From: Halobacteriovorax sp.
Lineage (GTDB): Bacteria > Bdellovibrionota > Bacteriovoracia > Bacteriovoracales > Bacteriovoracaceae
Reading direction: 5' to 3'
Length of the DNA: 36,495 nucleotides
Assembly: GCA_002716825.1 (NCBI GenBank)
Contig: PBCC01000026.1
Span: forward strand, 1-36,495
The first letter of the stretch is position 1. Every line of letters starts with the position of its first letter. Under the pieces are notes generated by a model that worked only from the letters and a program-made list of their open reading frames with translations, did not search any database and was not told where the DNA came from. Of the stretch, positions 7,979 through 17,387 are shown piece by piece. The position numbers and the translations under genes are program-made.

Positions 7979-8974
7979 ATGGCCGAGAAAATTCTTGAAG
8001 TAAAAGATCTAGTGGTTGAGTTTAGAACTGATCGTGGAAGAGTGACTGCCGTTAATGGTGTTAACTTTGACGTTCATAAGGGCAAAACTATTGGTGTGGT
8101 AGGTGAGTCTGGCTCGGGTAAGTCCGTTTCAGCACTCTCAATTATGCGCCTGATTCCCAATCCTCCAGGCGAGATCACTGGCGGAAAGATTCTTTATCGC
8201 GGCGACGATCTTTTGGCTAAACCAATGGATACGATGAGAGCGATTCGTGGCAATAAAATTGCCATGATTTTCCAAGAGCCAATGACTTCTTTGAATCCTG
8301 TTTTCACAGTAGGTAACCAGATTGAAGAAGTTTTAAAGCTTCACCAACCTGAACTATCTAAAGAACAGCGCCACGAAAAATCAATTGAACAGCTTCGCCT
8401 CGTTGGTATTCCATCTCCTGAAAAAAGAATTAATGAGTACCCTCACCAAATGTCCGGTGGGATGAGACAGCGTGTGATGATCGCCATGTCGCTTGCCTGT
8501 GAACCAGATATTCTGATTGCCGATGAACCAACCACAGCTCTCGATGTTACGATTCAGGCTCAAATTCTCGAGCTAATGAAAAAGCTTCAGACAGAACTTG
8601 GAATGGGGATCATTATGATCACCCATGACCTTGGAGTTGTTGCAGAAACCTGTGATGACGTTTCTGTAATGTATTGTGGCCAAATCGTTGAGAGCGCCGA
8701 TGTCAAAACTTTGTTTGCAAGTCCAAAGCATCCTTATACAAAAGGCCTTATCGAGTCGATCCCATCTTTCGATTCAACCCTAGGCAAGGTGAGGGACCGT
8801 CTTCCAACGATTGAAGGAATGGTTCCATCACTATTTGATTTACCAAACGGCTGTAACTTCCAAGATCGTTGTAAGTTTGCTGATGACAAATGTCGTGGCA
8901 GTCACGGCGATCCCCAATTACTTGAAGCCGCCCCTGGTCACAGTGTGCGTTGTTTTCATCCTTTGAATTCGTGA
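7979..8974 (+). CDS. oppD: Peptide ABC transporter ATPase OppD
   Basis: 331 residues, ATG at 7979 with AAGG 8 nt upstream. Walker A GESGSGKS at 42-49, Q-loop [10 protein letters not shown], signature SGGMRQRV, Walker [13 protein letters not shown] and switch His in MITHDLG are all intact. The C-terminal oligopeptide-transporter extension carries the cysteine cluster [14 protein letters not shown], a feature of OppD/OppF proteins linked to an iron-sulphur site. The 34-nt gap before it contains a small GAGG/CCTC stem (7949-7962), which may mildly set the ratio of permease to ATPase. Confidence 0.94.
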   Translation: MAEKILEVKDLVVEFRTDRGRVTAVNGVNFDVHKGKTIGVVGESGSGKSVSALSIMRLIPNPPGEITGGKILYRGDDLLAKPMDTMRAIRGNKIAMIFQEPMTSLNPVFTVGNQIEEVLKLHQPELSKEQRHEKSIEQLRLVGIPSPEKRINEYPHQMSGGMRQRVMIAMSLACEPDILIADEPTTALDVTIQAQILELMKKLQTELGMGIIMITHDLGVVAETCDDVSVMYCGQIVESADVKTLFASPKHPYTKGLIESIPSFDSTLGKVRDRLPTIEGMVPSLFDLPNGCNFQDRCKFADDKCRGSHGDPQLLEAAPGHSVRCFHPLNS

Positions 8975-8981
8975 GGCTTTC

Positions 8982-9953
8982 GTGAGCGATTATCTTTTAG
9001 AAGTAAAAAATCTTTGCAAGCGCTTCCCAATTAAGGGTGGACTATTTGGTCGCACGGTTGGCGCAGTTAATGCTGTTAATGACGTCAGTTTTAAAATCCG
9101 TCGTGGTGAAACTTTAGGTCTAGTGGGAGAGTCTGGTTGTGGTAAAACGACACTTGGTCGCTCACTTCTTAGATTGATTGAGCCGACATCTGGCGAAATT
9201 CTTTTTAACGGTAAAGATATTATGAAGGCCGATGCCAATGAGCTTCGTGCCCTTCGTAGAAAGATTCAAATTATTTTTCAAGACCCATACGCCTCTCTTA
9301 ATCCAAGAATGACTGTTGGTGGGATTCTTTCAGAACCTATGGACATTCATGGTCTGGCTCTTGGAGATCAGCGCCAAAAAAGATTGTATCAATTGCTCGA
9401 CCAGGTTCAATTGCCAAAAGATACACTTAATAAATATCCACATGAGTTCTCTGGTGGTCAACGTCAGCGTGTTTGTATTGCTCGTGCCCTGGCCGTAGAG
9501 CCAGACTTTATCGTATGTGATGAACCAGTTTCAGCCCTCGATGTTTCTGTTCAGGCTCAGGTTGTAAATCTATTGATGGATTTGCAAAAAGATTTAGGTC
9601 TTACTTATCTTTTTATTGCTCACGATTTAAAAGTTGTTGAATATATCTCCAATCGTGTTGCAGTGATGTATCTTGGAAATATGGTTGAAGTGGCCGAAAG
9701 TCATGAGCTTTATGGCATGGCCAAGCACCCTTATACTAAAGCGTTGTTCTCGGCTATTCCAAACCCGAACCCAATGATCAAGAAAGAAAGAATCCTTCTT
9801 GAGGGCGACATTCCATCACCGATGAATCCGCCACAAGGTTGTCACTTTCACCCAAGATGCTGGAATGCTTCAGATAAGTGTCGTGGAGTTTACCCACCAG
9901 TGGTGGAGCAGACTAAAACACACCAGTATCGCTGCTATCACCCAATTAGCTAA
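8982..9953 (+). CDS. oppF: Peptide ABC transporter ATPase OppF
   Basis: 323 residues, GTG start at 8982 only 7 nt after oppD, with GTGAGG as the ribosome site overlapping the oppD stop. Walker [10 protein letters not shown], the OppF-typical Q-loop [16 protein letters not shown], signature [15 protein letters not shown], Walker [14 protein letters not shown] and switch His IAHDLKVV are present, and the C-terminal cluster [14 protein letters not shown] matches the OppD partner. OppD and OppF form the ATPase heterodimer. No clear terminator follows; the next gene has its own leader. Confidence 0.94.
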   Translation: MSDYLLEVKNLCKRFPIKGGLFGRTVGAVNAVNDVSFKIRRGETLGLVGESGCGKTTLGRSLLRLIEPTSGEILFNGKDIMKADANELRALRRKIQIIFQDPYASLNPRMTVGGILSEPMDIHGLALGDQRQKRLYQLLDQVQLPKDTLNKYPHEFSGGQRQRVCIARALAVEPDFIVCDEPVSALDVSVQAQVVNLLMDLQKDLGLTYLFIAHDLKVVEYISNRVAVMYLGNMVEVAESHELYGMAKHPYTKALFSAIPNPNPMIKKERILLEGDIPSPMNPPQGCHFHPRCWNASDKCRGVYPPVVEQTKTHQYRCYHPIS

Positions 9954-9983
9954 ATACTGCCGATTGTGATGATTTCTTAAAAC

Positions 9984-10025
9984 TATAACGTCTTCTCCTC
10001 AAATTCCGATAAGAATATGAGGAGA
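9984..10025 (+). promoter_or_regulatory. Promoter and leader hairpin covering a ribosome binding site
   Basis: TATAAC at 9984-9989 is a plausible -10 element, with no clear -35. Just downstream TCTCCTCA (9994-10001) pairs perfectly over 8 bp with TGAGGAGA (10018-10025), loop 16 nt. The right arm contains GAGGAG (10019-10024), the Shine-Dalgarno of the gene starting at 10030. If transcription starts near 9996 the hairpin sits at the very 5' end of the mRNA. Translational control by this stem is inference. Confidence 0.5.
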
Positions 10026-10029
10026 TTCG

Positions 10030-10920
10030 ATGGTTTACGCCGACAATAACAATATGAACGAGTACGAGAATATCGTACTCAGCGCCCAAAATGTTTTTTG
10101 GGTCAAGCGTGATGGTTCACGCGTATTGGTTTGTCGTGCCGGTGATCTTTTAGCAAATGCGCGGCTGGAGAGATTTCCAAAGCTTGAATCAGAGCAAATC
10201 ATCTCAGTAAAAAAGCTACAAGAAGTTTCAAATATTTTTTCTTCGTTAGAGAGCGCAACGCGCCCGCGCGAGAAAATGAAAATTGTAAAAACTATTAGAG
10301 AGAACTGGACGCTTTGGTTTAATTCACACGAGAGTCTTAGTGCGCTCGAGATCATCTTGCTTTCAGAGTATCTGATGCCTAAGCAGCTCAAAGAAAACTC
10401 AAGTGAATGGAGTGAAGCGAGTTTGCATCTTTTTCAAAGATCATGCTTTATTTCTACGCTCTTCACTCTTGGAACATGCGCTCTTGGTTACCACTCATGG
10501 AAGTTCCTACGTGATGCCTGGGCCATTAGTTTTTGCTTAAGCTCCCATTACTCAAAAGAGGGAATGAAAGCTTCAGATATGAAAGCGTTAGGCGATGGAG
10601 AAGTAGATCAAAACTTCGTAGAGAAAATGATCGAGTCAGTAGACTTGAAATTTGTTGGACTTAAGCAAGTGGCCGCCAGAATGTTTGAACGACAATCGGC
10701 AAGTGCAACTCCTTATGGATTAAAGACAGAAGAGTTAAGCGATATTGAGCGTCTATTTGCTCACCTAGAGTCAAAGGTATCTTACCTCACTGACTTTCAA
10801 GATTATGAATTAAAAAAAATCTGGCGTGATGATCAATTTAAAATTGTTCATAAGCTATATGATAATAATGGTAGCGATTTTGCCGTGGTCGAAGATGTCT
10901 ACTTAGAATTTGGATTATAA
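10030..10920 (+). CDS. Hypothetical protein, first of an orphan gene pair
   Basis: 296 residues, ATG at 10030 with a strong GAGGAG 5 nt upstream. I do not recognise a family. There is no signal peptide and the protein looks cytoplasmic, alpha-helical and mixed in charge. The first 60 residues have a small beta-like pattern (NVFWVKRDGSRVLVCRAGDLL); the middle (about 100-185) is helical with SLHLFQRSCFISTLFTLGTCALGYHSWKFL-type segments, whose spacing loosely recalls degenerate HD-type helical domains, but the metal-binding HD pair is absent. It is 5 nt upstream of the 894-residue coiled-coil protein, so the two are almost surely one transcript and may form a complex. The residue-25 region (ATG at 10054) is a less likely alternative start. 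Confidence 0.7.
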   Translation: MVYADNNNMNEYENIVLSAQNVFWVKRDGSRVLVCRAGDLLANARLERFPKLESEQIISVKKLQEVSNIFSSLESATRPREKMKIVKTIRENWTLWFNSHESLSALEIILLSEYLMPKQLKENSSEWSEASLHLFQRSCFISTLFTLGTCALGYHSWKFLRDAWAISFCLSSHYSKEGMKASDMKALGDGEVDQNFVEKMIESVDLKFVGLKQVAARMFERQSASATPYGLKTEELSDIERLFAHLESKVSYLTDFQDYELKKIWRDDQFKIVHKLYDNNGSDFAVVEDVYLEFGL

Positions 10921-10925
10921 TAAAG

Positions 10926-13610
10926 ATGAGCAATGAGCTTAAAAAAGACATTCATCTTTTAGTCGAAAGTCCAACCGCCGGACTAGAAGCGCTTGTCACC
11001 AAACTAGGGGACAAGGCACCTCTATTTATTGATTCGGACGAAAAGAAAGTTGATGGCCAGAATTGTCTCTTGCTCCAAGATAAAACTAAAATAACTTGGA
11101 ATCCAGGTGTCGTTGGTCTCGTGCAGTCGGCACATATTAATCATCCTGCTCTAGAGTATCTGATTGAGCGTGCTATTACACAGAGCTTTTCGATTGATAT
11201 GAACGAGTCTTATGAAGACTTTGATAAAGAAGTTTTTAACTATCGCTATATCGATCCATTTGAAGAAGGTGAGATTGGCGATGTTATCGCTCAAAAAATC
11301 CTAGACGCAGGATTTGATCCTCTAGCCTTTAGAAGCTTTCATACTGCGCTGATGGGCTACTTTGCTCACCATGTAAAACGAAAAGGCTTTCAGCTTCCTA
11401 TTGAAATACAGCTTGGACTATTCCAAGGCTGTGTGGTCGTTCAAGTCATGGCCGGTTCTGAAGTTTTCACAGTTGAACAAATAGAGGAATCATTCAAAGA
11501 ATCAGATGTTAATAATTTATACCAGTCACTACTAAGGCAATGTTTTGAAAGCTGTCATATACTAGATATTTCGAAGATCGAATCGAGTTCCAAGGTTATG
11601 TTTACAGGTATTTGGTGTCATGACCAATACGCCCTTCCTGGAGGCACACTCCTTTATCAAAATATCAAAAGACTAAGAACTGTCGTCAAGGACCTTAACG
11701 AACAAGGCGATTTAAAGCTTATCTTTGGGAAACACGAGAGTACATTTGAGGAATTGAGGCTATCTGGCGCCACTGCTAGAAGATATGGGCCTGATGAGTT
11801 TATTGAAACGGATCATCCTTATATAGTAAAGCAAGTTGTTGAGCACTGTTTTAAAAAAATTGATGCGAATGAAGCTTCTGTGCCGGCCGAACTAGAAGGT
11901 TTAGTTAACTTGCTAGGTGATTTTAAAGACAGAAGCCTACTTGCTAAGATGAATAGCGTGGATTGGAAGAATGCTCTACGCGCACTTCAAGACCCATCAT
12001 CAAGAGAACTCCTCGATGCTAGCGTTGATCTCGTTTCTGGAGATATGGAAGATGATATCTTTGAAAGAGTCATCGAGTCGATGTCACGCTTAAGTGAAGA
12101 GGATATACATGTCTTGGGTGAAAATGAAAATAATGACGACGCAGAAACTGTTGTTAGCGGCGATGAGGACGATGATCTCTTTAAGCAGGTTGTGTCAGGT
12201 AGTAGTAAAGAAGATAAAAGTGAAACACGGATTTCAGGGGCGACAGAAAATATAAAAGAAGCTCTCACAACAGTGAAAGGTCATAAAGAAAAAGACTATA
12301 GCAAAGAGAAAACTATTATTCAGGGTTCGGGAGTTGATCCATTAAAAGATAAAGGTAAATTCAATAATAAGATTGGTAGCTGGGATGATAAAAAGAATGA
12401 GATCCTCTCTAAGGCAAAAGAAAGATTTGCAGAACTCAAAAATAATGGCTCCGAAAAATTAGATATTGAGTCTGAAATGATGGGTCTGATGCAATCTGAG
12501 CTGGGCATGGATGAAAACTCTGCCAGTCAGCTTATTGGTAGCATTATTGGTGAGAGTAAAGACGAAGTGATTGCACAAAGGGTTAAGGCGAGATCTGAGG
12601 CTGTTAAGGCGCAGATGTATGCTGACAAACTAGAGCAAGAGCTTAGTAAACGCGATCAACAAATTGAAAAAATGAAAGGCGTCTTACAGCGTAAAACTGA
12701 AGAGGCTGCAGCTCGTACCAATGAAGCGCAAAAAACGGTTAAGAAAAATGTTGCCAAGAGTATCGATGATGAGTTCGAAGATATAGATGAATCTAGTAAC
12801 TCTGAACTTACAGTTGCAAGTCCTAGTGATGAAAGTGACGCCAGGATTGATCAGAGTGTAACAAAAATCAAGTTACTCGAAAGCAAGCTTGAGCACTACA
12901 AGCAAAAGAACGCTGAGCAACAAGAGCAGCTTGTAGAGCTGCAGAATCTTCGAAAAGAAAATACTGCTTTGCAAGGCCAGGTTCAAATCCAAGCCAGTCG
13001 AAATGAAGCCATGTCGAGTAAGCTTACAAAGCAAGCAGAAGGAATGGCCGATAAGGGAAGCAGCGAGCTCTCAAAGTTTAGGGAGCGCTTAGCTGCTATT
13101 GAGAGTGAAAAACAGCAGGCGAAAGATCAATTGACTCGCCTTGATTTTGCGAACAGAGAGTTACAGAAAAAACTTGAAACAAAAGAAAATGAAATATTAA
13201 GACTTCGCCAGGCTGAAAGTGAAGCAAGCGCGAGTGGCGGCGATGAAAAGTCTAAGGCTTTAGAGCGAGAAATTGACCAGGCAAAGATTAGAGAAAGAGC
13301 GGCGATGCACGAAACAAAAGCGCTAACGCTAAAAATTAGACAATTAGAGCAAAAGCTTAAATTTGCAACGGCTCAAATCGATAAGCAACCTTCAAGAACA
13401 AGCGCTGCTGCAAATAATTCGGGCGGTGGTGCTAATGAGAAGAGACTTGAAAAGCTAAACCAAAAACTTGCAGATGGCATGAAGGCACAAGCTGTCGAGA
13501 TTGCAGAGCGAAAGAAGGAAGCCATGCGATTTAAGGCTGAGAATAATCAACTCACACATAAATTGAGTGAACTTGAACGCCAACTTGCCAAGTATTCTAA
13601 GGCTTCCTAA
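10926..13610 (+). CDS. Large coiled-coil protein with acidic repeat linker, unknown function
   Basis: 894 residues, no signal peptide or membrane segment. Three parts can be seen. Residues 1-350 look globular (mixed alpha/beta; no family recognised). Residues 365-470 are an acidic low-complexity linker with short repeats: LVSGDMEDDIFERVIES (369-385) and VVSGDEDDDLFKQVVSG (409-425) are clear copies, followed by shorter ETRISG, LTTVKG and KTIIQG units. Residues 545-605, 640-765 and 775-890 are heptad-rich coiled coils (for example KLEQELSKRDQQIEKMKG), broken by Ser/Gly-rich spacers. The build suggests a cytoplasmic scaffold, cytoskeleton-like or signalling adaptor protein. It follows the preceding orphan gene by 5 nt with no strong ribosome site, so translation is probably coupled. 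Its stop overlaps that of the convergent lipoprotein gene by 4 nt. Confidence 0.75.
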   Translation: MSNELKKDIHLLVESPTAGLEALVTKLGDKAPLFIDSDEKKVDGQNCLLLQDKTKITWNPGVVGLVQSAHINHPALEYLIERAITQSFSIDMNESYEDFDKEVFNYRYIDPFEEGEIGDVIAQKILDAGFDPLAFRSFHTALMGYFAHHVKRKGFQLPIEIQLGLFQGCVVVQVMAGSEVFTVEQIEESFKESDVNNLYQSLLRQCFESCHILDISKIESSSKVMFTGIWCHDQYALPGGTLLYQNIKRLRTVVKDLNEQGDLKLIFGKHESTFEELRLSGATARRYGPDEFIETDHPYIVKQVVEHCFKKIDANEASVPAELEGLVNLLGDFKDRSLLAKMNSVDWKNALRALQDPSSRELLDASVDLVSGDMEDDIFERVIESMSRLSEEDIHVLGENENNDDAETVVSGDEDDDLFKQVVSGSSKEDKSETRISGATENIKEALTTVKGHKEKDYSKEKTIIQGSGVDPLKDKGKFNNKIGSWDDKKNEILSKAKERFAELKNNGSEKLDIESEMMGLMQSELGMDENSASQLIGSIIGESKDEVIAQRVKARSEAVKAQMYADKLEQELSKRDQQIEKMKGVLQRKTEEAAARTNEAQKTVKKNVAKSIDDEFEDIDESSNSELTVASPSDESDARIDQSVTKIKLLESKLEHYKQKNAEQQEQLVELQNLRKENTALQGQVQIQASRNEAMSSKLTKQAEGMADKGSSELSKFRERLAAIESEKQQAKDQLTRLDFANRELQKKLETKENEILRLRQAESEASASGGDEKSKALEREIDQAKIRERAAMHETKALTLKIRQLEQKLKFATAQIDKQPSRTSAAANNSGGGANEKRLEKLNQKLADGMKAQAVEIAERKKEAMRFKAENNQLTHKLSELERQLAKYSKAS

Positions 13611-14224
13611 TCGAATCCAATGATCATTCCAATTGATGGAATGATATCCTTTTTAACTTCACCTGGATTACTCAAAATTGCAAAGTGTTTGATTTCAAGG
13701 TTAAGTCCAATAGAGTCCTTAAACCAGTAAGTCGATCCTAGTGCTGTCAGAAGGTAGGTAATTGAACCTGGATCGACTTCGTTAATAAAAAGGTTGTCTC
13801 TATCGGCTTGAGAAAGCTCAAGCTTATCAAAGTGCACATTATTAAGTTTTGGATAAAGGTAAAACTCCCACTTAAGTTTTTTGTAACTCATAAGTGGTCC
13901 GCCAAATGCAGAATAAGATCTGACCACACCCATACCTAAAGAGCCACCAATCTCAATGGCATAGCTCAGTCCATCTCTATCATCACTGAATGAGTATTTA
14001 ACGGCCGAGGATACTAGTGGAAAAAGTTGTTGTTCAACCGATCCACTAACACTGAAGCGATCCGAAATTCCACTCGAGATATTGGCATAGGGAAAAGGAG
14101 AAAAGCCAAAGTCCACAAAAGTCTCATCTAGTGAAATCGGGCGTGCCGTTTTAGACGAGTTCATTGGCGCAAAAGCGCAAGATGTCAGGATAGATAAGAG
14201 TGCAGAAACGATCAAACTTTTCAT
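13607..14224 (-). CDS. Lipoprotein, probably outer-membrane associated
   Basis: 205 residues. MKSLIVSALLSILTSC is a clean lipoprotein signal with lipobox LTSC, Cys at 16, and Ala at +2. The mature part alternates polar and hydrophobic residues with many Gly/Tyr/Phe (FSPFPYANISSGISDRFSVSG, AIEIGGSLGMGVVRSYS, WEFYLYPKLNNV), like small barrel-type or barrel-related proteins, and ends SIGMIIGFD. I recognise no named family. A perfect AAGGAG lies 6 nt before ATG 14224. It is downstream of the hybrid kinase on the same strand with a gap of 47 nt and may be co-transcribed with it. Confidence 0.75.
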   Translation of the reverse strand: MKSLIVSALLSILTSCAFAPMNSSKTARPISLDETFVDFGFSPFPYANISSGISDRFSVSGSVEQQLFPLVSSAVKYSFSDDRDGLSYAIEIGGSLGMGVVRSYSAFGGPLMSYKKLKWEFYLYPKLNNVHFDKLELSQADRDNLFINEVDPGSITYLLTALGSTYWFKDSIGLNLEIKHFAILSNPGEVKKDIIPSIGMIIGFD

Positions 14225-14243
14225 AAAATCTCCTTATCATAGA

Positions 14244-14286
14244 CTAAAAGCCTTTTAGCGATAACTCAATTCTATGCGATAGAATT
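14244..14286. repeat. Two hairpins between the kinase and lipoprotein genes
   Basis: AATTCTAT (14268-14275) / ATAGAATT (14279-14286) with a 3-nt loop spans the kinase stop codon, and CTAAAAG (14244-14250) / CTTTTAG (14252-14258) is an odd-centred inverted repeat. Neither is followed by a proper T run on the minus strand, so they look more like mRNA-stabilising or processing elements than terminators. Confidence 0.35.
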
Positions 14287-17181
14287 TCTAAGTTCCTCTA
14301 TAATTCCTAAAAGAACCTGATCAATATCATGATATGCAGCAAGAACTCTTTCATAATCGTTTTGCTTGGCAAGATTGTCGAGATCTTGAAGCTTAGTTGC
14401 GACTTCTTGAGTGCAAAAACTTGAAGATGCGCCCTTTAGCGAATGAGAGGCAAAAGAGATTTGGCTAAAATTTCTATTTTCGACGGCTTCCTTGAGTTTG
14501 TTTCGATCAGTAACGAGATAGTCTATAAAAGAGCTAATGAGTTCATTTTTGCCCTCAATACTATCGCTGACCTCTTCGATAATAGACCAGTCTATATAGC
14601 TATTGCCTGAGAGTTTATCTCCAGGAGAGGTCACTATGACTTTGGCGTTTAATGACTTTGCTAGTTGATCAAGTTTTAATGGCTTAGACAGAAAATCATC
14701 CATCCCAGCGTTGAAGCATTTTTTAATATCATCTTCCATAGCACTGGCCGTCAGGGCTATGATTTTCAAGTTTTGAGCAGACGGCAGTCTTCTTATATAA
14801 GCAGTCGCTTGAAAACCGTCCATGATAGGCATTTGACAGTCCATTAAGACAATATCGAGAGGCTTTTCCTTGATTATCTCTATGGCATCCATGGCGCTAG
14901 CAGCCTCAAAAGTTTCATGTCCTAGTTTGATTAAAAATTCTCTGGCAATGATTCGATTAATTTCAATATCATCGACAATCAAAACACGTAGTGTCTTCGT
15001 TGTTCTTTCAACCTCGATTGAAGCTTGATTTTGTGGGGCACTACAAGGGGGAAGTTCTAAGATAAACGAGAATGTACTGCCTTTGCCGAGTTCACTCGTT
15101 ACAGCGACATTTCCACCCATCAGTTCAACTAAACCCTTACATATGGATAGACCGAGTCCTGAGCCACCAAAATTTCTGGTGGTAGATGCATCAACCTGAG
15201 AAAAAACCTTAAATAGCTTTTCAAGTCCTTCTGCTGGAATACCAATGCCGGTATCGATAATTGATATCTTGATGTGATTAGTCTTATCAATCACTTCCGC
15301 TTTTACTGTAACGCTGCCTTGCTTTGTAAACTTAGCGGCATTGTTAATTAGGTTGGTAACGACTTGGTTGATACGGAGTGAGTCGCCGTATAGCCATGTT
15401 GAAATTGATGGATCAATCTCGGGTTTGATCTCAACACCTTTAGCCTGCAGCTGACCGCTAAAAAGCGAGATGGCGTTATCAATGATTTGATGAAGCGAAA
15501 AAGGATGGGGATCAAGGCTGACCTTTCCGGCCTCAAGCTTAGAAAAGTCGAGAATATCATTTATGATTTCTAAAAGGACATCGCCCGAGCGCAAAATGAG
15601 CTTAATTTTTTCTTGAGCCTTTCTGGTCAAAGGCTCGTCAAGCAGGAGGTTACTCATACCGAGGATGCCATTCATTGGAGTTCTAATCTCGTGTGAAATA
15701 TTTGCCAGAAAGTCGCTCTTAACTTGATTTGCTTCCTCGGCAGCTTCCTTTGAAATTTTAGAAACTTGATAAAGAATAATAATAAACATCATTCCAATGG
15801 AAGCGATGCCGCCCCAAAAAAGAGTCATTTCGGCAGGAGAGAAAAAGCTAGAGCGCTCGTCTTTAAATGATGCACGAGCGACAAACTCTAAGCCACTAAG
15901 CTTAAAATAGCCTTGGGTCGGAGTGTGAAAATGTTTTTCTGCTCCGATAGAAAAGCTCATATCGTCGGCTGGAAAGATCTCGACTCTAATCGCTGAGCGC
16001 TCTATGCGGCGAACCATCTTCGAGAACACTTTTTTAAAATCGAAAACGGAAACAATATAACCTTGGTAGTAGCCATCACGCTTAATAGCTGTGAATGAAA
16101 TAAATCCCTCTGTACCTTGCAGTAGCCGAATGACGGGTGTTAGTGCCGTTTTTTTAGATTTACGAGCAAGTAGCTGTGCTTTAGCTCTGGGCCCGGTTTG
16201 ATTGAGCTGGCGACTAAGAAGCTGTTCATTTCCTTTCAGAGGAATGACCCATTTGAGGTAATTATCTTCGGTGAGCTCTTGTATTGAAATAAGATCACCA
16301 AAGTCGTGTATATATCGGTCTGCATCGGCGTAGATATGATCGCGGTGATTGTATGCATTATTGCCGATTCGATGCGCAAGTCTATCTATAGCATCAATCC
16401 TAAGGTTGAGTTGGGTTTCAACTCGACCGAGCATTCGCTTTAAATATTCAGAGTGTAATTGCTCCAGATTTTTTTGCTCATTGAGCATGAAGGTGTTGGA
16501 AATTAAAACAAAGAGAATAAAAAAACCAAGGCTTATGATTGCGGCGGGAGCTAGTCTCGCCTCATTGCTTAAGACATCCTTTCTTCTGGCGATAATCTGA
16601 CCGATCCCAAGAACAAGAAAGCAGCCCATCGAGTTGATGGCCATTTGTGTATAGTTTTGCCAGCTATAGAGTGGGGTTAATTCAGAGATATAAGCGAACA
16701 GGGCAATCAAAGCTAATGCCACAAAAGCTATATTAAAAAACCAAGAAATAAGTATTGGTAAATTGGAATGTGAGTTTCTCAAACGGTAGGCAGTATTGGA
16801 TAAAGCAAAAAAGATAAAGCTTAGCCCTGTATTGACGGCCATTCTGCCTGGGTGCGAGGTCTTGTCGAGTAGGTGAGACTTAATAAAGAGTTGATCGATC
16901 TGGAGGTTCAAGTGAAAAAAGTATTGGCTAATAGTTAAGCCAGCAAAGATCAAAATGATGAGGTTGATAGCGTGACTTGCGCTCTTAGACTTAAGCTGCT
17001 CAGAAAAGACTGAGAGCGAACATAAAGCAAACAGCATGGCAGTGTTAAACTGCATTGGCGCCTTGCCCGGAAGTAGCTGTAGAACTGGATCAATTCTAAG
17101 AAACCATGCAGCACACACAACGACAGCTGCTAGTAGCACTAAGACTGCGTGGATATTTCTGATTATAAATTGGAGGCCCAA
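14272..17181 (-). CDS. Hybrid sensor histidine kinase with receiver and HPt domains
   Basis: 969 residues from TTG 17181, preceded by AGGA (17190-17187) at 5 nt. An upstream in-frame TTG at 17250 would add 23 residues, but it lies in the T tract of the tRNA terminator and has no ribosome site. Order of domains: about seven membrane helices (8-230) with three copies of an M-x-[FVI]-N-[TS] motif; a sensor region of CHASE-like type (about 235-450) followed by a last membrane helix near 455-470; HisKA with [15 protein letters not shown] (His 497); HATPase_c with [16 protein letters not shown] and GGSGLGLSI; receiver with VDDIEINR and LMDCQMP (Asp 781); and HPt with [10 protein letters not shown] (His 913). 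All phosphorelay residues are present, so it can pass phosphate His-Asp-His to an unlinked response regulator, as BarA/ArcB-type kinases do. The signal is unknown. Confidence 0.92.
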   Translation of the reverse strand: MGLQFIIRNIHAVLVLLAAVVVCAAWFLRIDPVLQLLPGKAPMQFNTAMLFALCSLSVFSEQLKSKSASHAINLIILIFAGLTISQYFFHLNLQIDQLFIKSHLLDKTSHPGRMAVNTGLSFIFFALSNTAYRLRNSHSNLPILISWFFNIAFVALALIALFAYISELTPLYSWQNYTQMAINSMGCFLVLGIGQIIARRKDVLSNEARLAPAAIISLGFFILFVLISNTFMLNEQKNLEQLHSEYLKRMLGRVETQLNLRIDAIDRLAHRIGNNAYNHRDHIYADADRYIHDFGDLISIQELTEDNYLKWVIPLKGNEQLLSRQLNQTGPRAKAQLLARKSKKTALTPVIRLLQGTEGFISFTAIKRDGYYQGYIVSVFDFKKVFSKMVRRIERSAIRVEIFPADDMSFSIGAEKHFHTPTQGYFKLSGLEFVARASFKDERSSFFSPAEMTLFWGGIASIGMMFIIILYQVSKISKEAAEEANQVKSDFLANISHEIRTPMNGILGMSNLLLDEPLTRKAQEKIKLILRSGDVLLEIINDILDFSKLEAGKVSLDPHPFSLHQIIDNAISLFSGQLQAKGVEIKPEIDPSISTWLYGDSLRINQVVTNLINNAAKFTKQGSVTVKAEVIDKTNHIKISIIDTGIGIPAEGLEKLFKVFSQVDASTTRNFGGSGLGLSICKGLVELMGGNVAVTSELGKGSTFSFILELPPCSAPQNQASIEVERTTKTLRVLIVDDIEINRIIAREFLIKLGHETFEAASAMDAIEIIKEKPLDIVLMDCQMPIMDGFQATAYIRRLPSAQNLKIIALTASAMEDDIKKCFNAGMDDFLSKPLKLDQLAKSLNAKVIVTSPGDKLSGNSYIDWSIIEEVSDSIEGKNELISSFIDYLVTDRNKLKEAVENRNFSQISFASHSLKGASSSFCTQEVATKLQDLDNLAKQNDYERVLAAYHDIDQVLLGIIEELRNSIA

Positions 17182-17221
17182 TTGAATCCTAATGTTTTGA
17201 TTTCTAGATATCTCTTCGGAA

Positions 17222-17250
17222 CTTATACTAAGAAGCTGTGAATTAAACAA
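17222..17250 (-). promoter_or_regulatory. Candidate promoter of the hybrid kinase, inside the tRNA terminator tail
   Basis: Minus strand TTGTTT (17250-17245), 17-nt spacer, TATAAG (17227-17222). The -35 is a weak match (three of six), the -10 is good. The start would be near 17215, about 35 nt before the chosen TTG start codon. Confidence 0.35.
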
Positions 17251-17282
17251 AAAAAAAGCTCATATCGAAATATGAGCTTTTT
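17249..17282 (-). terminator. Rho-independent terminator of tRNA-Leu
   Basis: A 13-bp perfect stem (17253-17265 pairing with 17270-17282) with a 4-nt loop, sequence core AGCTCATAT / ATATGAGCT, followed on the minus strand by nine T residues (17257-17249). It lies 5 nt after the tRNA 3' end and separates the tRNA from the kinase gene. Confidence 0.9.
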
Positions 17283-17287
17283 AAAGA

Positions 17288-17370
<83 letters not shown>

Positions 17371-17387
17371 ATCTGAGGGGTATATTT

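Noticed and set aside
14244-14258. CTAAAAG/CTTTTAG as a terminator
   Set aside because: A one-base loop cannot form a hairpin without opening pairs and no T run follows.
17181-17250. TTG at 17250 as the hybrid kinase start
   Set aside because: It lies in the terminator T tract, has no ribosome site, and an AGGA-preceded TTG at 17181 fits better.
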